DNA from: Treponema sp. UBA4328
Lineage (GTDB): Bacteria > Spirochaetota > Spirochaetia > Treponematales > Treponemataceae
Direction: 5' to 3'
NCBI GenBank assembly: GCA_002394465.1
Contig: DGTU01000073.1
Location: forward strand, 1 to 9,505
Length of the DNA: 9,505 nucleotides
Part shown: positions 1 to 6,379 of the stretch, piece by piece
How positions within the stretch are numbered: the first letter of the stretch is position 1
How the letters are laid out: every line of letters starts with the position of its first letter
The notes under the pieces: generated by a model
What the model was told of the DNA's origin: nothing
Databases searched by the model: none
The model's input: only the letters and a program-made list of their open reading frames with translations
Position numbers and translations under genes: made by a program

Positions 1-1708
1 CTGGGATGTAAGCCATCAGTGTTATGCACACAAAATCCTTACGGGAAGATACGAAGAATTTTCAACTCTGCGTACTCACGGCGGTATTTCAGGTTTTACA
101 CGCCGTTCTGAAAGCGAACACGATTACTTTAACAACGGTCATGCTTCTACTTCAATTTCGCAGGGGCTTGGGCTCCTTCTTGCCTGGCAGCTTGCAGGAC
201 GCAATGACAAGGTTGTTTCAGTGATAGGGGACGGGGCACTTACCGGCGGACTTGCATTTGAGGCACTTAGTCATGCAGGACAGCTTAATAAAAACCTTAT
301 CGTCATACTTAATGACAATCAGATGTCCATAAGCCGGAATACAGGAGCTCTTTCAAGATATTTAAGTTCTCTTTCAATGTCTAAGTTCTATCAGAGGCTT
401 AAAACAATTGTTGAGAGAACTTTTCCGGACAGGCCTGATGCTTCAACAAAATTCGGACATGCAATTGCAAAAATCAAGCGCGGTATAAAGGGAATGTTCC
501 TTTCAAACAATATTTTTACTGACCTCGGCTTTGATTATGTCGGTCCGCTTGACGGTCATTCTTTTTATTCACTTGAAAAGGTTTTAAAAAAGGTCAGAAA
601 CGTTAACCATCCTGTCGTCGTTCATGTCAGGACAAAAAAGGGCAAGGGATATTCACCTGCAGAAAATGATCCTGCACTTTTTCATGGAATCGGTCCGTTC
701 CAGATTTCAGACGGTAAATTTGAAAAATTTGATGCACTCAGTTTTACTGAAGTCTTCAGCAATGCAATAAAATCTGCAGCAGCTGAAAACCAGAAAATCT
801 GCGGAATTACAGCTGCAATGGCCAGGGGAACAGGACTTGATTCTTTTTCAAGGAAATTCCCTGAGAGGTTTTTTGACGTCGGAATTGCAGAAGAACATGC
901 ACTGACTTTTGCTTCCGGCCTCGCTGCCGGAGGAATGATTCCCGTTGTCTGCATTTATTCTACCTTCATTCAGCGTGCAATAGACCAGATAATTCACGAT
1001 GTCGCTCTTCCATGCTTTCATGTTGTAATTGTACTAGACCGTTCCGGAATTGTTGCCGGTGACGGTTCAACTCATCAGGGAATCTTTGACATAAGCCTTT
1101 TAAGGCCCGTTCCGAACCTTACGATCATGTGTCCTGAAAGTGCAGCGTCGCTCGAAGCTTCGCTCAGATTTGCCTGTTCACTTGATTCGCCTGTTGTAAT
1201 ACGGTATCCGAAACTCAGCTGTCCGGCTGACATTCCGTCGTTTTCATCCCCGCTTGAAAAGGGACGCGGACTTCTCGTTCCTTCATCTGAACTTTTTCCA
1301 TCTCTTACTGAAAGAAAAAATGAAGGCTCTGAACTGCTTTTTGTCTGTACGGGCGGAGTTTTTGCCGAGACCCGTGAAGCTGCGGCCGTTCTTGCTGCTG
1401 AAAACGTACGAAGTGACATTTATTCCCTCAGGTTTATAAAGCCGCTTGATGAAGAATACTTTCTTTCTGTATGTTCAAAATATAAGGCAGTTGTTTTTGT
1501 TGAAGATGGTGTCCGCACGGGCGGAATAAGTGAAGAACTGTACCGGATTCTCCTTGAAAATAATCCTTCACTTGCCAGAAAAGCCGGAATTAAAGCATTT
1601 CCTGATAAATTCCTTGCGCACGGCAAGAGATCAGAAATATTTGAAGACAATTCAATGTCTCCTCGTGATATTGCACTTTTTGCACTTGAACTGGCAGGTA
1701 AAAAATAA
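1..1708 (+). CDS. dxs: 1-deoxy-D-xylulose-5-phosphate synthase, 5' truncated by window edge
   Basis: Thiamine-diphosphate enzyme that condenses pyruvate with glyceraldehyde 3-phosphate to form DXP, the first step of the MEP isoprenoid pathway and a precursor for thiamine and pyridoxal phosphate. The frame is open from base 2 to a TAA at 1706-1708, giving 568 residues. About 75 N-terminal residues are missing, judging from the family HQxYxHKILTGR motif, which here begins near residue 5. Numbering from base 2, visible motifs are the metal/ThDP motif GDGALTGG (D77), LNDNQMSIS (about 103-111), the glutamate motif FDVGIAEEHALT (E297), YSTFIQR and DRSGIVAGDGSTHQG. The C-terminal transketolase domain is complete. 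GIAEEH has Glu where many homologues have Gln (GIAEQH); the catalytic Glu is retained. The stop overlaps the folP start by one base. The start codon and promoter lie outside the window. Confidence 0.97.
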   Translation, partial: WDVSHQCYAHKILTGRYEEFSTLRTHGGISGFTRRSESEHDYFNNGHASTSISQGLGLLLAWQLAGRNDKVVSVIGDGALTGGLAFEALSHAGQLNKNLIVILNDNQMSISRNTGALSRYLSSLSMSKFYQRLKTIVERTFPDRPDASTKFGHAIAKIKRGIKGMFLSNNIFTDLGFDYVGPLDGHSFYSLEKVLKKVRNVNHPVVVHVRTKKGKGYSPAENDPALFHGIGPFQISDGKFEKFDALSFTEVFSNAIKSAAAENQKICGITAAMARGTGLDSFSRKFPERFFDVGIAEEHALTFASGLAAGGMIPVVCIYSTFIQRAIDQIIHDVALPCFHVVIVLDRSGIVAGDGSTHQGIFDISLLRPVPNLTIMCPESAASLEASLRFACSLDSPVVIRYPKLSCPADIPSFSSPLEKGRGLLVPSSELFPSLTERKNEGSELLFVCTGGVFAETREAAAVLAAENVRSDIYSLRFIKPLDEEYFLSVCSKYKAVVFVEDGVRTGGISEELYRILLENNPSLARKAGIKAFPDKFLAHGKRSEIFEDNSMSPRDIALFALELAGKK

Positions 1709-2523
1709 TGAAAATGCTTAAATTAAGGGACAGGACAATTACTACAGAACTTGATGCCTTTGTCATGGGAATCGTAAATGCAACTCCTGACTCATTCTTT
1801 GACAAAAGCAGGACCTGTGTTACGGATGTTTCAAAGATGATAGAAAGTGCACCTGACATCATTGATGTAGGCGGTGAATCAACAAGACCGGGTAGTGCCT
1901 ATGTTGATGAAAAAGAGGAACTTGAACGGGTCGTTAAGGTTATAAGGCAGATCAGGAAAGTTTCGGACATTCCTGTTTCCGTTGATACGAGAAAGTATGA
2001 AGTTATGAAAGCCGCTTTTGATGAAGGTGCAGATATCCTTAATGACATTTCTGCGCTTGAAGATGATGAGAGGCTTGCAGATTTTGCCTGTGAGAAAAGA
2101 ATTCCCGTAATTTTAATGCATAAACGCGGAATTCCTGCTATAATGCAAGATAATACTGAATATGCCGATGTCTTCCGGGAAACAAACGACTATCTTGAAA
2201 AAAGATGTGAATTTGCCCTTTCCAGGGGAATTGAGGCAGACAAAATAATAGTTGACCCCGGAATCGGTTTTGCAAAAAATCTGAACGGGAACTTTGAGCT
2301 CATGCGAAACTGCGGAAAACTGTGTTCCGGAAAATATATGGTGCTCATGGCCCTTTCAAGAAAAAGCTGTCTGGGTGAAGTAACCGGAAGAAGCGTTGAT
2401 GAAAGGCTCGCTGCTACCGTTACTGCAGACATTATTTGTGTTCAGAACGGAGCCGGTATCATAAGGGTTCATGATGTTAATGAAGCATTTGATTCCCTGA
2501 AGATATTAAAAAAACTGTCATAA
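1708..2523 (+). CDS. folP: Dihydropteroate synthase
   Basis: Joins 6-hydroxymethyl-dihydropterin pyrophosphate to p-aminobenzoate to make dihydropteroate in folate synthesis; this is the sulfonamide target. The 271-residue protein has the usual bacterial length and the TIM-barrel signature order: NATPDSF (24-30), GGESTRPG (55-62), SVDTRK (91-96), ND at 112-113, MH at 137-138, DPGIGF (183-188), SRKS (217-220) and RVHDV (253-257). The pterin- and pyrophosphate-contacting Asn, Asp, Lys and Arg/His positions are therefore present. The segment before SRKS reads LMALSRKS rather than the more usual LVGxSRKS, a mild variation. The ATG at 1708 overlaps the dxs TAA in a TAATG join, which suggests translational coupling. 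A second in-frame ATG at 1714 is possible but has no better ribosome site. No folB or folK is seen in the window. Confidence 0.96.
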   Translation: MKMLKLRDRTITTELDAFVMGIVNATPDSFFDKSRTCVTDVSKMIESAPDIIDVGGESTRPGSAYVDEKEELERVVKVIRQIRKVSDIPVSVDTRKYEVMKAAFDEGADILNDISALEDDERLADFACEKRIPVILMHKRGIPAIMQDNTEYADVFRETNDYLEKRCEFALSRGIEADKIIVDPGIGFAKNLNGNFELMRNCGKLCSGKYMVLMALSRKSCLGEVTGRSVDERLAATVTADIICVQNGAGIIRVHDVNEAFDSLKILKKLS

Positions 2524-2533
2524 CGGGTAGAAA

Positions 2534-3349
2534 ATGAATGCATTTGAAGCACTGCTGAAAATATATGACCTGATTTGTCCTGTACTTGACGTCGCAATTA
2601 TGACGTTCCTCCTGTACAAGGCATATGAACTTATAATCAAGACAAATGCAATGCAGATTATCAAGGCTGCAATCATTGTTGCCATTGCCTATGTAATCGC
2701 AATGATACTTCAGCTTTCAATGCTAAGATGGGTTTTAAATTTCCTGGCTCCGGGACTTGTCGTATGTTTTGCAATCGTATTCCAGCCTGAATTAAGGAAA
2801 ATCTTCCTCAAGCTCGGTCAGCGGGACTGGTTTATGTTCGGCGACAGGTCAAGGCATACCTATGTTGATTCGGTTATCATTGCAGCTGAAATGCTTTCAA
2901 AACAGAAACGCGGTATGCTTGCAGTTTTCATGCGGCATACAAAAATGGATGATATCCTTGATACCGGAACCAGAATTAATGCAGACCTTTCTTCAAGCCT
3001 TCTTGTTACGATATTCGGCCACAATACGCCGCTTCATGACGGTGCATGTTTCATTCAGGCCGGTAAAATCATCAGTGCGGGCTGTTTCCTTCCGCTCAGT
3101 GAACAGTATGACATCAAAAAAACGTTCGGAACGAGGCACAGGGCTGCACTCGGCTTAAGTGAAGTAAGTGACGGGGTTGTACTCGTTGTTTCTGAAGAGT
3201 CAGGTGCAATTTCCCTGGCATATGATTCAAAGCTGCATTACGATTTAAAAACAGACCAGCTTACCAAGATTCTCGAAAACCTTCTTGAATTAACTCCGGA
3301 TCAGTATACTATTGAGGATACAGTCGATGAAAGTAAAAAAGCTAATTGA
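2534..3349 (+). CDS. cdaA: Membrane-bound diadenylate cyclase CdaA (DisA_N/DAC domain)
   Basis: Makes the second messenger c-di-AMP from two ATP; in other bacteria c-di-AMP controls K+ and osmolyte transport and cell-wall homeostasis. The 271-residue protein has three hydrophobic N-terminal segments (about 15-33, 41-61 and 68-84), then a cytosolic DAC domain. Its hallmarks are PLHDGA (166-171, DGA at 169-171), GTRHRAALG (199-207) and SEESG (220-224). The domain starts near KRGMLAVF, where RGALIV-like text is common in the family, and includes DTGTRINADLS (143-153). This layout is CdaA (YbbP/DacA type), not DisA, which has no membrane segments and carries a DNA-binding tail. The start is 10 bp after the folP stop, with only a weak GGGTAG close upstream. 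The 3' end overlaps the YbbR-domain gene, the usual genomic partner of cdaA. Confidence 0.96.
   Translation: MNAFEALLKIYDLICPVLDVAIMTFLLYKAYELIIKTNAMQIIKAAIIVAIAYVIAMILQLSMLRWVLNFLAPGLVVCFAIVFQPELRKIFLKLGQRDWFMFGDRSRHTYVDSVIIAAEMLSKQKRGMLAVFMRHTKMDDILDTGTRINADLSSSLLVTIFGHNTPLHDGACFIQAGKIISAGCFLPLSEQYDIKKTFGTRHRAALGLSEVSDGVVLVVSEESGAISLAYDSKLHYDLKTDQLTKILENLLELTPDQYTIEDTVDESKKAN
3314..3318 (+). promoter_or_regulatory. Shine-Dalgarno of cdaR, inside the cdaA 3' end
   Basis: GAGGA lies 8 nt before the ATG at 3327. It decides the start of the next gene: an in-frame TTG at 3312 overlaps this site and so is unlikely to be the real start. Confidence 0.7.
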
Positions 3350-4301
3350 TAAACTTCAGGAAAACTGGCCGGCTAAAGTCATCTGCTTTCTGATGGCTCT
3401 GTTTTTCTATATTTTCTTCCAGATTTCAAGCCTTGATTCAAAGAGTTTCTCGGTACCCCTGAGGGTTCACGATGCGAACGGACTTGTAGTTGTAAGTGAA
3501 ATCCCTAAAAATGTACGCGTTTCACTGCGCGGGAAGGCCATTGAACTTGCTTCAATTACTTCAAAGGATCTGAATGCCTACATCAACCTTGATTACATTA
3601 CAAGCGAAGGCTCTTACAGACAGCCGATTCTTCTTTCCCTTTCTGAAAATGCACTTGTCCTTGATCCGCTTGAAGTTAAGGTTACTCCTGAAAGCATTTC
3701 GGTGGACATTGAAGGTCAGGTTACTGCTTCTGCAAAAATTAATGTCCTCAAATCAGGAAAGCCTGCATACGGATACGAAGTAAAAAGCATTGAAATTACT
3801 CCTAAAGAAGCCCTTGTTTCAGGGCCCCGTTCACTCATTGAAAACTATGACCGCCTTCAGACGGAAGCAATCAGGCTTGAAGGCGTTTCCCGTGACTTTA
3901 CCTGTTCGCTCGGACTTATTAATAACAGTGCAAACGTTAAGATTGTCGATGACTTTCAGGTTACTGCTGATGTTTCCATCGGTCCTGTCCTGATTACAAA
4001 AAAGTATGACAAGCTTAAGATTTTATATACAGAAGTTAATTCCGGCCTTGAAATTTCTTCTAAGACGGAAGAACTCGGTGTCGTCCTGTACGGCAAACTC
4101 ATTGACCTTGAAAAATATACACCGAGACAGAATGCCGTAAGCGTAAACTGTGCATCAGTAACTGAAGCCGGAACTTATGATCTGCCGGTGGTTTATTCAT
4201 TCCCGCATTACTTTGAATTTGATTCAACACCGCCTGAAACAGTAAAAGTTACATTTGTTCAGAAAACTGTTGAACAGCTTCAGGAGGCTCCGGCACAGTG
4301 A
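3327..4301 (+). CDS. cdaR: YbbR-domain protein, CdaA regulator (CdaR-like)
   Basis: YbbR proteins are membrane-anchored partners of CdaA; in Firmicutes CdaR binds CdaA and tunes c-di-AMP output. The 324-residue protein has a short basic N-terminus, one hydrophobic segment (about 17-33) and then a long, mostly beta-predicted outer part. Roughly three YbbR-like repeats are visible (about 40-130, 132-218 and 222-312), each ending in a TPxxVxV-like strand, for example VTPESISVDIE near 120-129 and TPPETVKVTF at 301-310. There is no catalytic motif. The start is the ATG at 3327, supported by GAGGA upstream. The gene overlaps cdaA by 23 bp, so the two are probably translationally coupled and made together. 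glmM, which follows cdaA-cdaR in many Firmicutes, is absent here and acpS follows instead. The family call is firm; the regulatory role is inferred from the partner gene. Confidence 0.88.
   Translation: MKVKKLIDKLQENWPAKVICFLMALFFYIFFQISSLDSKSFSVPLRVHDANGLVVVSEIPKNVRVSLRGKAIELASITSKDLNAYINLDYITSEGSYRQPILLSLSENALVLDPLEVKVTPESISVDIEGQVTASAKINVLKSGKPAYGYEVKSIEITPKEALVSGPRSLIENYDRLQTEAIRLEGVSRDFTCSLGLINNSANVKIVDDFQVTADVSIGPVLITKKYDKLKILYTEVNSGLEISSKTEELGVVLYGKLIDLEKYTPRQNAVSVNCASVTEAGTYDLPVVYSFPHYFEFDSTPPETVKVTFVQKTVEQLQEAPAQ
4282..4287 (+). promoter_or_regulatory. Shine-Dalgarno of acpS
   Basis: A full AGGAGG lies 10 nt before the GTG at 4298, within the last codons of cdaR. It supports the non-ATG start of acpS. 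Confidence 0.8.
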
Positions 4302-4696
4302 TTTTCGGTACAGGCTGTGACATTGCAAAAATCTCACGCTTTGAAAAATGGGTTGCTTCTGAAGATATGATTCCGAGGTTTTTTAATGAAGCAGAAATGG
4401 TTTCGTCAGGAAACAAAAATTTTTTGTGTGCCCATTATGCAAAGCGTTTTGCTGCCAAGGAAGCTTTTTCAAAGGCTCTTGGAACCGGATTCGCAGGACT
4501 TGAATTAAAGGATTTCTGGATAGAAAATAATGAAGCGGGAAGGCCTGAAATGAAATTCGGCACGAAAACAGCCGGAAAACTTGAAAGCCTTGCCGGAAAG
4601 AATTATAAAGTTCATGTTACGCTTAGTGATGAGCGTGAATATGCAGTTGCATTTGTTGTCATAGAGAAAGGGGAGGACAATAATCATGATGTATAA
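4298..4696 (+). CDS. acpS: Holo-[acyl-carrier-protein] synthase (4'-phosphopantetheinyl transferase)
   Basis: Transfers 4'-phosphopantetheine from CoA to a serine of apo-ACP, switching on fatty-acid synthesis. The 132-residue length is typical of AcpS. Visible motifs are the N-terminal GTGCDIAKISRF, with the metal-binding Asp at residue 8, and RFAAKEAFSKALGTG (50-64), with the second acidic ligand Glu55 after Lys54. The C-terminal strand HVTLSDEREYAVAFV has Asp111 where many AcpS proteins have His (SxSH), a variation at a position that is not universal. The start is GTG at 4298, in a GTGA join with the cdaR stop and behind a perfect AGGAGG; translation from GTG gives the expected N-terminal MIFGTGCDI. 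The 3' end overlaps the next gene by 11 bp. Confidence 0.94.
   Translation: MIFGTGCDIAKISRFEKWVASEDMIPRFFNEAEMVSSGNKNFLCAHYAKRFAAKEAFSKALGTGFAGLELKDFWIENNEAGRPEMKFGTKTAGKLESLAGKNYKVHVTLSDEREYAVAFVVIEKGEDNNHDV
4670..4677 (+). promoter_or_regulatory. Shine-Dalgarno of the DUF2225 gene
   Basis: GGGGAGGA lies 8 nt before the ATG at 4686, inside acpS. It supports 4686 over the adjacent ATG at 4689. Confidence 0.75.
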
Positions 4697-5600
4697 AAGC
4701 TCAAAAAAAGAAGTTGACCCGAATAAAAAGCCTAAGCTTTCCTACTGGTCTAAAAATAAATGCCGCTGTCCTGTCTGTGACAAGGATTTTGAACGTGAAG
4801 AAATGCTTACCGGCGGCGGACGCATGATTGCAGGAAACCTTACCGATGAACTTCACCGTGAATTTGAACCGAGTGAAAAATTCGGAAAGATTTATCCCCT
4901 GATTTATTCAGTAGGTGCGTGCCCGAAATGTCACTGTGCCTTTTTCTGGAATGATTTCAAGGAAATTAACGACCAGAAGTCTCTCAATGCCCTCCGGATG
5001 GATATTGAAGCCAGGAAAAAGGCTGTCTTTACGATGTTCCCCTACTATGAACTTGCAAGGGAAAGAAACCTTCTGGACGGTGCTGCAATGTATTATCTTG
5101 CACTTTTGAGCTATGAAAAGGTTGACCTCTGCTATGCACCGACCCTTAAAAGGGGAATGATTTCACTGAGACTTGCATGGCTCTGCCGTGAACTTGATAA
5201 GGTCGTTCCGAATCACAATTATAATTTTGCTGCAGAAGTATTCTACCGTAAGGCGCTCTTCTTCTATGAGCAGACACTTATAAATGAGCAGAGCAGGATT
5301 GAATCAATTGCAAAGGTTTCAAACTTTGGTCCTGATATTGATAAAAATTACGGATATGACGGCGTAATATATCTTTCAAGCCTTCTCGAGTTTAAATACG
5401 GTCAGCAGGAAGACATGCAGATGCGCTATAAAAAGCTCGATGAAAAAAAGAGGGCAATTGCAAGAATCTTCGGTCTCGGAAAATCTTCAAAGGCAAAGCC
5501 GGGACCTCTTCTTGAGAAATCAAGGGATCTGTATGATTCAATTTCTGAAACACTCGCCGAAGCAAATGTCATTTCTGTTGATGACGATGAAGAAGAATAA
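4686..5600 (+). CDS. DUF2225 family protein, Cys-rich N-terminus and helical repeat body
   Basis: Function unknown; recognised as DUF2225 from its Cys-rich N-terminal pattern. The 304-residue protein starts with a basic stretch, then CRCPVCDKDF (Cys26, 28, 31), a TGGGRMIAGN turn, and GACPKCHCAFFW (Cys79, 82, 84). The two CPxC groups look like a paired zinc-binding site. From about 100 to 215 the sequence is strongly helical, with alternating aromatic and alanine positions (AAMYYLALLSYEK, AAEVFYRKALFFYEQTL) resembling TPR repeats. A charged, Lys-rich stretch and an acidic tail (VDDDEEE) end it. There is no signal peptide or membrane segment, so it is probably cytosolic. The start at 4686 has a strong ribosome site and overlaps acpS by 11 bp; the stop forms TAATG with truA. 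The zinc and TPR readings are pattern-based inferences; a scaffolding or binding role is possible but unproven. Confidence 0.82.
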   Translation: MMYKSSKKEVDPNKKPKLSYWSKNKCRCPVCDKDFEREEMLTGGGRMIAGNLTDELHREFEPSEKFGKIYPLIYSVGACPKCHCAFFWNDFKEINDQKSLNALRMDIEARKKAVFTMFPYYELARERNLLDGAAMYYLALLSYEKVDLCYAPTLKRGMISLRLAWLCRELDKVVPNHNYNFAAEVFYRKALFFYEQTLINEQSRIESIAKVSNFGPDIDKNYGYDGVIYLSSLLEFKYGQQEDMQMRYKKLDEKKRAIARIFGLGKSSKAKPGPLLEKSRDLYDSISETLAEANVISVDDDEEE

Positions 5601-6379
5601 TGCGTAACATACTTCTTACGCTTTCATATGACGGAACTGATTTCTGCGGCTGGCAGAGACAGGATTTTGCTGATAATGGAAAGTCTGTCCGCACCGTTCA
5701 GGGAGAAATTGAAAAGGTTCTTGAAAAAATACATAAGTGTCCCGTTGCCCTTACCGGAAGCGGACGTACGGATTCCGGCGTTCATGCTCATGCTCAGGCT
5801 GCGAATTTTTTCAGTCCGGTAGACTCAATTCCCGTAAAAAGTTATATACCTGCGATGAATTCCCTTCTTCCGCATGACATCAGGATAAACGATGCACGCG
5901 AAGTTGATGAAGGATTCAGTTCGCGTTTTTCTGCAACATCACGTACTTACAGGTATTTTATTGATACTTCGCTGAGTCCGTTTGCAAATGAAATGCGCTA
6001 TGTCTGGCCGGTATACCGTAAGCCTGATATTGACGTCCTGAATTCGATGTGTTCGTGCCTTAAGGGTGAAACTGACTGTTCAACCTTTGCCGCAGCCGGC
6101 GACATGAGCCAGTCAAAATTCCGCTACATTGATGATGCTCATTTTTACTATGAGGATGAGAGGACTCTTGTCTTTGAAATTACGGCAAATGCTTTCCTTT
6201 GGAAGATGGTAAGAAGCCTTACGGGAACTCTGATTGCATTTGAAAAAAAAGGTGCGGACAAAAAATACTTTGAAGATGCACTTAAAAGCTGCGACCGGAA
6301 AAAGGCTGGACCTACGGCTCCTCCGGAAGGCCTTTTTTTGTGGGAAGTTAAATTTGACGGCATCAGGCGTCATGTCTAG
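5600..6379 (+). CDS. truA: tRNA pseudouridine(38-40) synthase TruA
   Basis: Converts uridines 38-40 of the tRNA anticodon stem-loop to pseudouridine. The 259-residue length is normal. Motifs in order are LSYDGTDFCGWQRQ near the N-terminus, GSGRTDSGVHAHAQ (53-66) with the catalytic Asp58, SRTYRY (114-119) with the active-site Tyr117, NAFLWKMVRSLTG, and the C-terminal AGPTAPPEGLFLWEV typical of TruA. The ATG overlaps the preceding TAA (TAATG), with only a weak purine stretch upstream, consistent with coupling. It is the last gene of the plus-strand run. Its TAG stop at 6377-6379 shares the palindrome CTAG with the priA stop on the other strand, leaving no intergenic space for a terminator. Confidence 0.97.
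   Translation: MRNILLTLSYDGTDFCGWQRQDFADNGKSVRTVQGEIEKVLEKIHKCPVALTGSGRTDSGVHAHAQAANFFSPVDSIPVKSYIPAMNSLLPHDIRINDAREVDEGFSSRFSATSRTYRYFIDTSLSPFANEMRYVWPVYRKPDIDVLNSMCSCLKGETDCSTFAAAGDMSQSKFRYIDDAHFYYEDERTLVFEITANAFLWKMVRSLTGTLIAFEKKGADKKYFEDALKSCDRKKAGPTAPPEGLFLWEVKFDGIRRHV
6296..6340 (-). terminator. Possible intrinsic terminator of priA, inside the 3' end of truA
   Basis: Bases 6296-6306 and 6330-6340 pair over 11 positions (core AAAAAGGC with GCCTTTTT, plus two G-U pairs and a closing C-G). The loop is 23 nt. Read on the minus strand, the hairpin begins about 35 nt after the priA stop and ends in five Ts, a fair intrinsic terminator layout. The stem is A/T-heavy with only three strong pairs at its top. 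The bases also encode the conserved TruA segment KAGPTAPPEGLF, so it may be coincidence. Confidence 0.33.

Noticed and set aside
221..223. GTG as the start of dxs
   Set aside because: It lies inside the conserved VVSVIGDG strand of Dxs. The frame continues upstream to the window edge, so the real start is outside.
24..224. A separate small plus-strand reading frame before dxs
   Set aside because: It is out of frame with Dxs. The Dxs frame is open from base 2 and encodes the conserved family text (HKILTGR, NNGHASTSIS), so this is a shadow frame and there is no frameshift in dxs.
1075..1650. Long minus-strand reading frames across dxs
   Set aside because: They are antisense shadows of a clearly coding gene, with no ribosome sites and no recognisable protein.
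3312..3314. TTG as the start of cdaR
   Set aside because: It overlaps the GAGGA ribosome site. The ATG at 3327 has correct spacing and gives a normal basic N-terminus before the membrane segment.
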